Of a stretch of DNA of 64,000 nt, positions 26,118 through 34,337 are shown in pieces. The notes below the pieces were generated by a model. The model made no database searches and was not told where the DNA came from. It saw nothing but the letters and a program-made list of their open reading frames with translations. Origin of the DNA: Halorussus aquaticus (lineage in GTDB: Archaea; Halobacteriota; Halobacteria; Halobacteriales; Haladaptataceae). The stretch spans positions 248,001-312,000 of the forward strand of contig NZ_CP100402.1 of NCBI RefSeq assembly GCF_024218795.1, read 5' to 3'. Both the position numbers and the translations under genes were made by a program. Every line of letters starts with the position of its first letter. Within the stretch, counting starts at the first letter, position 1.

Positions 26118-27551
26118 ATGGAGGAGTTCGACTTTCTCGTCATCGGTTCGGGGTCGGGTCTCGACGTGGCGAACGTGGCGGCGAATCAGGGGCAGTCCGT
26201 GGCCGTCGTGGAAAAAGGCCGACTCGGCGGGACGTGTCTCAATCGCGGCTGTATCCCCTCGAAGATGTTGCTCTACCACGCGGATATCGTCGAAACTATC
26301 GAGCGCGCCGAGGAGTTCGGCATCTCGGGAGAGGTGACCGACGTCGCGTTCGAGGACATCGTCCGGCAGGTCAACGACGAGGTACACGGCAATGCGGCGT
26401 CTATCCGTGACGGGTTGGAGTCGTCGCCCCAACATCACTTGTTCGAGGGCGAGGCTCGCTTCGTGGACGAGCGTACGGTCGAGGTGACTAGCGGCGAGGA
26501 CGACGGCGCTCGCCTCCGCGCGGATACCGTTCTTATCGCCGCGGGGTCCCGCCCGTGGATACCCGGCGTCGAGGGTATCGAAGACGTCGATTACCTCACC
26601 AGCAAGCAAGCGCTCCAGTTGGTGGAGCCACCGGACCACTTGGTCGTCGTCGGGGGCGGATACATCGCGGCGGAACTCGGTCACTTCTTCGGGACGTTCG
26701 GCAGCGACGTGACCATCATCGGCCGCCGACCGAACCTGCTTCCGTCCGCCGACGAGGAAGTTGCGGAGGCGTTCACCGAGGGCTACGCCGAGCGGTTCGA
26801 CGTGTACACCGGTCACGAAGTGATTGCCGCGTCCGAGTCCGACGGGGACATCACCGTGAACGCGCGAACGTATCCGCGCAAGCAGGGCGAGGACCCCGAC
26901 GAGACCCTGAGCGTCACGGGCGACGAACTGTTGGTCGCGACCGGTCGGACGCCGAACTCCGACACGCTGAACCTCGACGCGGCGGGTGTCGAGACCGACG
27001 CCGACGGGTTCGTCGAGACCGACGAGTACCTGCGGACCACCGCCGACGGCGTGTGGGCGCTGGGAGACATCGTGGGCGAGTACCTGCTGAAGCACAACGC
27101 CAACCACGAGGCCCAGACCGTCGCGCGGAACGTCTTCGGCGACGAACGCCGACCGATAGATTACACCGCGATACCGTTCGCGGTCTTCGGGTCGCCCGAG
27201 GTCGCCGGAGTCGGTGCGCACGAGGAGGCGTTACGGGCGGCCGACCGCGAGTACGCGACCAACACGTATCGGTACGAGGACACCGCCCGGGGCGACGCGA
27301 TGCACGCCGAGGGGTTCGTGAAGGTACTGGTCGATTTGGAGGGCGAGATTCTCGGGTGTCACATCATCGGGCCGGACGCCTCGTCGCTGATTCAGGAGGT
27401 CGTCGTGGCGATGAAAGCCGGGACGGGGACCGTGCAGGACGTTCGGGAATCGGTCCACGTCCATCCCGCGCTGCCGGAGGTCGTCCAGCGGGCGTTCACC
27501 GGGCGGTTCTCACCCGGCGGCGGTAGCCAGCACGAGCACCACCACGATTAG
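26118..27551 (+). CDS. Dihydrolipoamide dehydrogenase / mercuric reductase family flavoprotein
   Basis: 477 aa from ATG 26118, which has GGTGG five bases upstream; ATG 26106 is the alternative. FAD site: FLVIGSGSGLDVANVAA. Redox-active disulfide: GGTCLNRGCIPSKMLL. NAD(P)-binding loop: VVVGGGYIAAELGHFFGTFG. Second FAD site: GVWALGDIVG. The C-terminal HVHPALPEVV carries the catalytic His-Pro. No mercury-binding Cys pair is seen at the C-terminus, and no 2-oxoacid dehydrogenase genes are adjacent. The substrate disulfide is unknown. It is intact, unlike its relative at 38911-39783. Confidence 0.9.
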   Translation: MEEFDFLVIGSGSGLDVANVAANQGQSVAVVEKGRLGGTCLNRGCIPSKMLLYHADIVETIERAEEFGISGEVTDVAFEDIVRQVNDEVHGNAASIRDGLESSPQHHLFEGEARFVDERTVEVTSGEDDGARLRADTVLIAAGSRPWIPGVEGIEDVDYLTSKQALQLVEPPDHLVVVGGGYIAAELGHFFGTFGSDVTIIGRRPNLLPSADEEVAEAFTEGYAERFDVYTGHEVIAASESDGDITVNARTYPRKQGEDPDETLSVTGDELLVATGRTPNSDTLNLDAAGVETDADGFVETDEYLRTTADGVWALGDIVGEYLLKHNANHEAQTVARNVFGDERRPIDYTAIPFAVFGSPEVAGVGAHEEALRAADREYATNTYRYEDTARGDAMHAEGFVKVLVDLEGEILGCHIIGPDASSLIQEVVVAMKAGTGTVQDVRESVHVHPALPEVVQRAFTGRFSPGGGSQHEHHHD

Positions 27552-27658
27552 CGACCGTCTGAGTGTGACCGACCACCTCGGCGAATCGGTAGCGACTGCC
27601 GGTTCCGAGACGTCGCGGTCAGAGGGGCACGACTACACCGACGGTCGGCAGGCGGCCT

Positions 27659-27706
27659 CCGAGTAGCTTTCGTGTCCGCCGTCCGAGTAGCAATCGGGTC
27701 CGCCGT
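27659..27706 (+). repeat. 24-base imperfect tandem repeat (2 copies)
   Basis: Two adjacent 24-base units share CCGAGTAGC at the start and GTCCGCCGT at the end and differ at a few central bases. They lie in the gap ahead of glpA. Function unknown. Confidence 0.7.
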
Positions 27707-27738
27707 CAAGAACTTACCTGCGTACTCGAACCGAACGT

Positions 27739-28965
27739 ATGGAGTCGCCGACTGTCCTCGTCATCGGTGGCGGTGCGACCGGGGCCGGAATCGCTCGCGA
27801 CCTCGCGTTCCGTGGCGTAACCGTCACGCTCGTCGACCGCGGCGGACTCGCCAGCGGGACGTCCGGTCGTTCGCACGGCCTGTTACACAGCGGGGCGCGT
27901 TACGCCGATTCCGACCCCGTCGGCGCCGAGGAGTGCATCCGAGAGAACCGCGTTCTCAAGCGAATCGCGGGAGACTGTCTCCGCGACACGGGCGGGTTGT
28001 TCGTGCAACTCGCTGGCGACGACCCCGAGTACTTCGAGACCAAACGAGACGCCTGCGAGGCGGTCGGTATCCCGACGACTGTTCTGGACGGCGACGCCGC
28101 CAGAGATGTCGTCCCGGACCTGTCGCCCGACGTGGAGCGTGTAATGCGAGTGCCAGACGCCGTGGTCTATCCCTCGCGACTGGTCGCCGCCAACGCGGCC
28201 GACGCCCGCGACCACGGGGCGACGATTCGCACTCACGCCCCGGTCGAAGGAATGACCGTCGCCGACGGGCGCATCGCTGCGGTCGACGTCGGCGGGGCCA
28301 TCGACGACCGAATCGAACCGGAGTACGTCGTCAACGCGACCGGTGCGTGGGCCGAACGAATCGCTGCGATGGCAGGCGTCACCGTCGAGATGCGACCGAC
28401 GCGGGGCGTGATGGTCTCGGTCGAGTACGACCGCCTCGGCCCGGTGTTGAACCGCTGTCGGCGACCCGACGACGGAGACATCATCGTACCCCACGACTCG
28501 GAGGTGGTCCTCGGGACGACTAGCGTCAGCGTGGAGGACCCCGACGACTACTCGACCGAAGCGTGGGAGGTCTCGGACACGGTTGCAGAGTGTGCCGCCA
28601 TGCTTCCGCCGGTCGCCGACGCGCCGACGCTCAGAACGTGGTGGGGCGTGCGCCCGCTGTACGGCCCAGACGAGAAAGCACGCGGCGGCCGCGGTATCTC
28701 CCGCGGGTTCTTCCAGTTGGACCACGCCGCCGACGGCGTCGAGAACCTCGTGAGCGTCGTCGGCGGGAAACTGACTACGTACCGCCGGATGGCGGAATCG
28801 ACCGCCGACCACGTTTGCGACCGGTTGAACCTCGACGCCGACTGCCTGACGGCGGACCGCCGCCTTCCCGGCGCGGACGACCCGGATCGACTCGACGCGT
28901 TCGTCGCGGAGTTCGACGGAGGAGGCGTGACCGACGCCGACGTGATCGATACACCGGAACTGTAG
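27739..28965 (+). CDS. glpA: FAD-dependent glycerol-3-phosphate dehydrogenase GlpA, short form
   Basis: 408 aa. VLVIGGGATGAGIARDLAFRG is the FAD site; SGTSGRSHGLLHSGARYA, the WWGVRPLYGPDEKARGGRG block and VVGGKLTTYRRMAE are all typical of GlpA. Usual haloarchaeal GlpA is longer (about 550-590 aa) with a C-terminal BFD-like domain. Here the protein stops soon after the oxidoreductase part (VIDTPEL), and I find no Cys-rich domain in any frame downstream. glpB and glpC are not adjacent. It may be a 3'-truncated copy or a divergent short enzyme. Confidence 0.85.
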   Translation: MESPTVLVIGGGATGAGIARDLAFRGVTVTLVDRGGLASGTSGRSHGLLHSGARYADSDPVGAEECIRENRVLKRIAGDCLRDTGGLFVQLAGDDPEYFETKRDACEAVGIPTTVLDGDAARDVVPDLSPDVERVMRVPDAVVYPSRLVAANAADARDHGATIRTHAPVEGMTVADGRIAAVDVGGAIDDRIEPEYVVNATGAWAERIAAMAGVTVEMRPTRGVMVSVEYDRLGPVLNRCRRPDDGDIIVPHDSEVVLGTTSVSVEDPDDYSTEAWEVSDTVAECAAMLPPVADAPTLRTWWGVRPLYGPDEKARGGRGISRGFFQLDHAADGVENLVSVVGGKLTTYRRMAESTADHVCDRLNLDADCLTADRRLPGADDPDRLDAFVAEFDGGGVTDADVIDTPEL

Positions 28966-28984
28966 CGGAGGGCGTGACACCGTG

Positions 28985-29218
28985 ATGGGCCACGCGGTTC
29001 TTCCGTCTCCGTCGCCTACTCCCGACGCCGTGAACGGACCAAACTCCGCTAGTGGCACGTTCCGACCGCCTAGCACCGAGACCAACGACTGGCCTTGGGT
29101 GTCCGACGATGCCGACAACCGTCACACCGAGTGCGAGTTGTGCCAGTCGAACACGACGACCAGCATGGCGTACGGTATGCGCGTCTGTCGGACCTGCGAG
29201 CGGACGTACCTCCCGTGA
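28985..29218 (+). CDS. Small Cys-rich (zinc-binding) protein
   Basis: 77 aa from ATG 28985. The first 45 residues are low-complexity (Pro/Ser/Asn). The C-terminus has CELCQSNTTTSMAYGMRVC followed by RTCERTY, two CxxC pairs as in a zinc ribbon. The true start may lie further in. No family recognised. It follows the short glpA by 19 bases. Confidence 0.4.
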   Translation: MGHAVLPSPSPTPDAVNGPNSASGTFRPPSTETNDWPWVSDDADNRHTECELCQSNTTTSMAYGMRVCRTCERTYLP

Positions 29219-29467
29219 CGCGCCGGTGATTCGCGACGCACGGCTATCCTCTCTCGGGTCGAACGATCTCTCTCGGTCGGCCAACTCGACTCGTCGGTTT
29301 CGACTTCCCCGAGCGAAGGCGATAGCGCGGCGCAAAGCGCCGCATGAAAAGTCCGTTGAGAGTCGTCCCATATTTAAAATTCACCCTCACGTTCAGAATG
29401 GCATAGGACATCTAGTTTTAATTCGACCAACATTTAATACGGCGGGAGAGTTGATACAGTAATATCC

Positions 29468-30091
29468 GTGATTCGCTTGGAACTGCGGAAACTGCTCGAA
29501 GAAAAGACCGGGGCTCTCCTTTTGATTGCGGGAGGACTCCTAATAGTCCATGTTGTGGGGCCGAGTTTTCCGGATTTCGTCGGGTTCACTGACCCGGAGA
29601 GACTACCGGGATGGACTAGCTTTGTTTTTTCCGCCGCGTCGGTTGGACTCATCGGGCGTGCACTCCCATTCGTCGCTTTGGTCGGCCTGTATCACCGTCT
29701 GACTGCCGAGACTCCTCGGTTAGCAGTTGTGGGTGGCGCTCTGATGGCACTCACACCAATTTTATATCTGGTCGGCCTCCTAACTATTCTGATTGGTCCA
29801 GTTCCCAAATTGCTGTATCTCCTCTGGCTCAGTCCGCTGCCGTACGTAGTAGGGACTGCGTTTTTCGGGCTAGCTTTCTTCTGGAAAGACGGTTCCGTCC
29901 GGTTCGTCGGTGTTCCATTACTTCTTTTCTCGGGGAGGTGGACGCTGCTATACGCTATCGGTCTGAAAACCGGAGACGTGCCGGGATGGTTTCCGTCCGG
30001 CGAATTGCTCGCCGTATCTTTGGTTACGATGGGTTACCTCCTCTACACTAGTTCGACTACCCGCGACAGCGGTGCTCCCGCCGGTAGCTAA
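29468..30091 (+). CDS. Integral membrane protein of unknown function
   Basis: 207 aa, GTG start. About five or six hydrophobic spans are visible: VGLIGRALPFVALVGLY, LAVVGGALMALTPILYLVGL, LLYLLWLSPLPYVVGTAFFG and others. The N-terminal MIRLELRKLLEEKTGALLL resembles the membrane entry of ABC-2 type permeases, but no ATPase gene is adjacent. It is less GC-rich than its neighbours and stands alone with an AT-rich upstream region (29360-29460). Confidence 0.6.
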   Translation: MIRLELRKLLEEKTGALLLIAGGLLIVHVVGPSFPDFVGFTDPERLPGWTSFVFSAASVGLIGRALPFVALVGLYHRLTAETPRLAVVGGALMALTPILYLVGLLTILIGPVPKLLYLLWLSPLPYVVGTAFFGLAFFWKDGSVRFVGVPLLLFSGRWTLLYAIGLKTGDVPGWFPSGELLAVSLVTMGYLLYTSSTTRDSGAPAGS

Positions 30092-30233
30092 CCGGCCACG
30101 TATCCGTGCTTCACCAGTCCTCTAATCCGGGACAGCATCATGTAATATCTGGTCGTCGATGCTCGGAATGGCGTCCCGTGGAACGACTTGTCGGACGTTC
30201 ATCGGAGAGGATTCGGAAGTGAGACTGAAAACC

Positions 30234-30755
30234 TTACCTGTCCCAGTAGATACTGGTCGATTCGTTGTCGTCGGAATCGGCTCGGGCTAACGCGGCTACC
30301 TTCTCGCGGTTGATGTCCTCCACGAGTTCGAGTGCCTCGTTCATCCACACGTGGAGACCGACGGTCAGTCGCTGGCGGACCTCCTCGACGTCCACCGGCG
30401 AGTAGACGTGGACGTAGCCGCCGTCCGAGAGCAGGCGCTGGCGTTTCTCCAGTAGACCGATGTCGGTCAGGTGATTCAGTTGCCTGCTGACGGTGCTTCG
30501 GTCTAGGTCGAGGCGGTCGGCGAGTTCTCCCGCGGTCGATTCTCCGTCCTCCATGAGGAAGACGCAGATGTGTATTCCCGTCTCGGAGATGCCGAAGACT
30601 TCGCGCAGAACCACCGCTAACTCCGGACGCTCGATTGCGGATGCGTCCGTGGACGGTCGTTGCTCCTCGCCGGAATCGGACGCTGCGCTTCCGAACGAGA
30701 CGCTCCCGCAGTGCTGGCATTTATGCACCTCTCGCTCTTTGTCAGTTGTTCCCAT
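30234..30755 (-). CDS. Winged-helix transcription regulator, TrmB-like
   Basis: 173 aa. An N-terminal half zinc ribbon (KCQHCG) has no second Cys pair. ELAVVLREVFGISETGIHICVFLMEDGESTAGELADRLDLDRSTVSRQLNHLTDIGLLEKRQ is a clear helix-turn-helix with recognition helix RSTVSRQLNHL. A basic wing (YVHVYSPVD) and a helical C-terminus follow. It lies next to, and on the same strand as, the propeller protein gene, and probably controls the redox cluster at 30.8-36.3 kb. Confidence 0.82.
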   Translation of the reverse strand: MGTTDKEREVHKCQHCGSVSFGSAASDSGEEQRPSTDASAIERPELAVVLREVFGISETGIHICVFLMEDGESTAGELADRLDLDRSTVSRQLNHLTDIGLLEKRQRLLSDGGYVHVYSPVDVEEVRQRLTVGLHVWMNEALELVEDINREKVAALARADSDDNESTSIYWDR

Positions 30756-30851
30756 GGGCGAGCGTTAGCTACGGAGAACCAAGTTCGTTTGGTGAGTTCG
30801 AGGTAAGTGGGGTCGTCCTACCCGCCACCGAATTCCGCAATACGCGATTCG

Positions 30852-32132
30852 TTACAGTCGATGGCCGCAGGCGCAGTTCCCGATGCAGTAGGTCGTCCCG
30901 GCCTCGGATAGCTCGACGCCGAGCGTCGCCATCGTCCCCAAGAGATTCCCGACGGCGTCTTCTTCGGGACGAACGGTCGCAGCCGTCGCACCGTAGGGTT
31001 TCGACCCGACCGGAATCGTCGCGGTGACATCGCCGCTCGGGTGGTCGATGACCTTCACCTCGTCGCTCGTCTGTACGGGCACGTAGAGCTGTTCGCGGTC
31101 CGGTCCCCACGTCCCGACGAACGCCGACCCGCCGAGGTCGATGCGGTTCGTCACCGTACCGGCGTCGATATCGAGTACGGTGACGTCGTTCGAACCGGGG
31201 GTGAACACGTACCCCGTCCGTGAATCGGGACCGATTTCGCTCGTGAGTGGACGCTTGCCGAGTCCGTCGTCGCTCGTCAATCGCACCCTCTCCGTGGGGG
31301 ACGCCGGGTCGCTGACGTCCCAGATGCTCTCGGTACCGGTCGCGCCCTCGTCGTGCTCTACGAGCATCACGTCGCCGTTCCACGCCGCCGTCCCCATCCA
31401 CGGCCGGGCGGCGTCCGCCTCGCCGGTCGGCGCGACCGATACCTGCGTCGCGAGTTCGAACGCTTCGACGTCGATGACCGAGAGGGTGTCCCCGAAGATG
31501 TCCGGCACGTAGGCGTACTCGCCGTCGGGGTGGATAGTGACGTCGCAGGGTCCCGGCCCGTCTCTGTCCCCGCGACCCCCTTCGTCGGTGCGGTCGAGTT
31601 CGCCAGTGACCTCGCCGAACGACTCGGACGCCGGGTCGGCGTCGATTCGATACTGGGTGTGGGCGGGTTCGCGGGCGCTCACGACGAGGTGGCTCCCGTC
31701 GGGCGTGAGTTCCTGCCAGTTCGCGCCCGACCCGGTCTCGACGGCCGCGACTTCCGACAGCGATCCGACTTCCACCGCCCGCACGCCGCGGTCCACGTTG
31801 AGCCACAGCGGGTCGGTCGGAGCGTCGGTCAGCGTCGGTGCGAACTGGTTGGACGGGAACGACGCCGTCACACCGACGTGCGGCGTGGCGACGACTTCGT
31901 TGTTGGCAGTGTCGATGATACCGACCGTCTTCTCGCCCGTGTTGAACACGAAGACCGTTCCGTCGCGGGTGTCCGTCTCGGCCGGACCGGACGACGAACC
32001 GGCACATCCGGCGGTCACGGCGGTGCCAGCGGCCACCGAACCGGACAGTAGACGACGACGAGAGACGCCCGTCTCCCGGGACTGTCGGTCCCGATTCGGG
32101 TACAGGTGGGCGCGCTCGGAGTTGTCGGTCAT
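30852..32132 (-). CDS. Exported YncE-like beta-propeller lipoprotein
   Basis: 426 aa from ATG 32132. A Tat signal SRRRLLSGSVAAGTAVTAGC ends in a lipobox Cys. The body is a seven-bladed-type repeat protein: FVFNTGEKTVGIIDTANNEVV, CDVTIHPDGEYAYVPDIFGDTLSVID, GYVFTPGSNDVTVLDIDAGTV and LYVPVQTSDEVKVIDHPSGDV are successive blades. The C-terminus ends CIGNCACGHRL, a compact Cys/His cluster that looks metal-binding and is unusual for YncE. A role in periplasm-side redox or metal handling is inferred from the neighbours. Confidence 0.82.
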   Translation of the reverse strand: MTDNSERAHLYPNRDRQSRETGVSRRRLLSGSVAAGTAVTAGCAGSSSGPAETDTRDGTVFVFNTGEKTVGIIDTANNEVVATPHVGVTASFPSNQFAPTLTDAPTDPLWLNVDRGVRAVEVGSLSEVAAVETGSGANWQELTPDGSHLVVSAREPAHTQYRIDADPASESFGEVTGELDRTDEGGRGDRDGPGPCDVTIHPDGEYAYVPDIFGDTLSVIDVEAFELATQVSVAPTGEADAARPWMGTAAWNGDVMLVEHDEGATGTESIWDVSDPASPTERVRLTSDDGLGKRPLTSEIGPDSRTGYVFTPGSNDVTVLDIDAGTVTNRIDLGGSAFVGTWGPDREQLYVPVQTSDEVKVIDHPSGDVTATIPVGSKPYGATAATVRPEEDAVGNLLGTMATLGVELSEAGTTYCIGNCACGHRL

Positions 32133-32429
32133 CTTGTTCGCTGTACCACGCCGTCCGTTCACATCAGGGTGCCGTTCCCGTCAACCGACGCCGCGGCTAT
32201 CGCCAACGTCCGTGATTTCGATGGTTCGCTCTCTGTCTGTGCAGACGGACAGACGACTCGATAGTCGCGAGACGCCGCGAATCGCTTTGTCGGTCTCCCG
32301 AACCATCTGCACGACCGTACGGATACATCAGCTCGTAGACGAACTGATTCTGAGAGGTCACGTATCTGGCTGTGATTGGGACGGACACACCCGTAGTAGT
32401 GTTAACATCACTCGCGACCGAGTACCGGT

Positions 32430-33491
32430 ATGGTTCGCACCTCACGGCGGACGTTCCTGCTGGGAACAGGCGCTTCGCTCGCGGCCACGGTCGGAACCCG
32501 TAGCCGACCTGCGTCAGCACGACAGCGAGACGATGGAGCGGTACCGCTCGCGAACGAGCAACTTCTGGTCGAGTACCCGCTGAAGAGACTCCGGAACGAG
32601 GTCGTGTCGGGCGGCCCGCCCAAGGACGGTATCCCGTCGATAGACGACCCGAAGTTCACCGGCGTCGCCGACGCCGACGAGCGACTCCAACCCGGCGACA
32701 TCGTCTTCGGCGTCGCGAAGGGAGACGACGTCAAGGCATATCCCCAGTACATCCTCGTCTGGCACGAGATTACGAACGACACGCTCGACGGGACTCCCGT
32801 GAGCGTCACCTACTGCCCGCTCACGGGAACCGCGCTGGGGTTCGAACGCGGCGAGACGACGTTCGGCGTCTCGGGGGACCTCCTCAACAACAATCTCGTG
32901 ATGTACGACCGGGCCACCGATAGCCGATGGCCGCAGATGCTGGGCACCGCCATCGAAGGCGCGCACGAAGGCGAGTCGCTCCGGGAATTTCGGCTGGTCT
33001 GGACCACTTGGGAGCAGTGGAAGCGACGCCATCCGGAGACGGAGGTCCTCTCCGAGGACACCGGCTACATCCGGGATTACGGCGGCGACACCTACGGCAC
33101 GTACAATCCGCGCGGGGGCTACTACACGAGCAGTAACACGTTGTTCGACCGGCTTCAGAACGACGACCGATATCCACTGAAGAAGGTGGTCCTCGGGGCG
33201 CGAACGCCCACCGACGCGACGGCGTTCGTCGAAGACGCCCTGCGAAAACGGGGTCTCGTCGAAGGGCAACTCGGCGACTCGCCGGTCGTCGCGGTGTACG
33301 ACTCCGCGCTCGATACCGCGTACATCTACCGTACACCGGACAGTGCGTCGATAAACCGAAAGAACGGGGCGGTCGCGGTGAACGGGTCCACCTACTCGCC
33401 CGCCGACCTCCCCCTCGACCGCGTGTACGGGTACGATGCGATGTGGTTCGCTTGGGTGGGAATGTACCCGAATACGGGAGTTCATGACTAG
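32430..33491 (+). CDS. DUF3179 domain protein, Tat-exported
   Basis: 353 aa. The Tat signal is SRRTFLLGTGASLAATVG. The DUF3179 core has GVAKGDDVKAYPQYILVWHEITND, then VTYCPLTGTALGFER and LLNNNLVMYDRATDSRWPQM. YDAMWFAWVGMYPNTGVHD ends the protein. The family is widespread in exported archaeal and bacterial proteins; its function is unknown. The next gene starts inside its last codons. Confidence 0.88.
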   Translation: MVRTSRRTFLLGTGASLAATVGTRSRPASARQRDDGAVPLANEQLLVEYPLKRLRNEVVSGGPPKDGIPSIDDPKFTGVADADERLQPGDIVFGVAKGDDVKAYPQYILVWHEITNDTLDGTPVSVTYCPLTGTALGFERGETTFGVSGDLLNNNLVMYDRATDSRWPQMLGTAIEGAHEGESLREFRLVWTTWEQWKRRHPETEVLSEDTGYIRDYGGDTYGTYNPRGGYYTSSNTLFDRLQNDDRYPLKKVVLGARTPTDATAFVEDALRKRGLVEGQLGDSPVVAVYDSALDTAYIYRTPDSASINRKNGAVAVNGSTYSPADLPLDRVYGYDAMWFAWVGMYPNTGVHD

Positions 33492-34101
33492 ACAGAAACC
33501 CACGGTCGAGGACCGAACGACTCTCCACGGGCGAATCGGGATGACGGTCTCGCGTACTCGCTTCGCGATTCAGACGGCCCTTCGGCGGCGCGACTCGATG
33601 GCAGTGTTCGCGGGTTCGTCGGTCGTCTACCTCGCCGCCTATCTGACTGCGGTTGGACACCTGTCGCTCGGTGGTAGCGGCATCGACCTGCTCGTCGTGG
33701 ACGACCCTCTGTCGCGGGCCTTCGAACCCATCGGCTACGGGCAGTTCGAACCCATCGCCCGACTCGAACTCCCCGTCGCCACCGTCCTGTTCTCACCGGT
33801 GAACACGCTCGTCGGTCTCGGACTCGCGGGGTTGGTCGGGGTGAACCTCGCGCTCACGTACCTCGCGTGGCGGCAACCGCAGGCCTGCGGGTTCGCGTCG
33901 TCCTCGACTGGGGCCTTGGCAGGACTGCCGGCGTTACTGTCCGGGGCAGCGTGCTGCGGACCGGTAGTGCTCATCGTTCTCGGTGTACAGGCGTCCGGGG
34001 TGCTGTTGACCGCGTTCGACGTCTTGCTCCCCGTCGCCGCGGTCCTCCTCGTCGGAAGCCTCCTGTGGGTCGGCCGGAAGATAGACCCGTCGTCGGTGTA
34101 G
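33484..34101 (+). CDS. Integral membrane protein with conserved Cys-Cys-Gly-Pro motif
   Basis: 205 aa from ATG 33484, overlapping the DUF3179 gene by eight bases. Four or five membrane spans are apparent: AVFAGSSVVYLAAYLTAVG, NTLVGLGLAGLVGVNLALTY, LLSGAACCGPVVLIVLGV and FDVLLPVAAVLLVGSLLWVG. CCGPV within a span recalls metal-related membrane proteins. The pairing with exported redox proteins suggests an anchor or electron/metal partner. No family name is safe. Confidence 0.7.
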   Translation: MTRQKPTVEDRTTLHGRIGMTVSRTRFAIQTALRRRDSMAVFAGSSVVYLAAYLTAVGHLSLGGSGIDLLVVDDPLSRAFEPIGYGQFEPIARLELPVATVLFSPVNTLVGLGLAGLVGVNLALTYLAWRQPQACGFASSSTGALAGLPALLSGAACCGPVVLIVLGVQASGVLLTAFDVLLPVAAVLLVGSLLWVGRKIDPSSV

Positions 34102-34337
34102 CAGCGTCCGCGCGACAAGTGCTGCCACCATCTATCCGCTCTCGACGCTGCCTTCGAGGTTCTCCCGGGACGACCCCAACCGAATCACCTGACGGGGGGT
34201 ACGTCCGGTCGTGCGTCTCGGGGACACAGGCGAGGGTGACTTATTCGCGCGAAGGTCGTCCCGTGTACACTGTCCGAACGGTCGCACTGTCGGCGGTCGG
34301 ACCGTTCGACGCGACAGCTATCCACTCACGAGAGACC

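Noticed and set aside
26118-27551. True mercuric reductase
   Set aside because: No C-terminal Cys pair for mercury and no mer genes nearby; only the broad family can be named.
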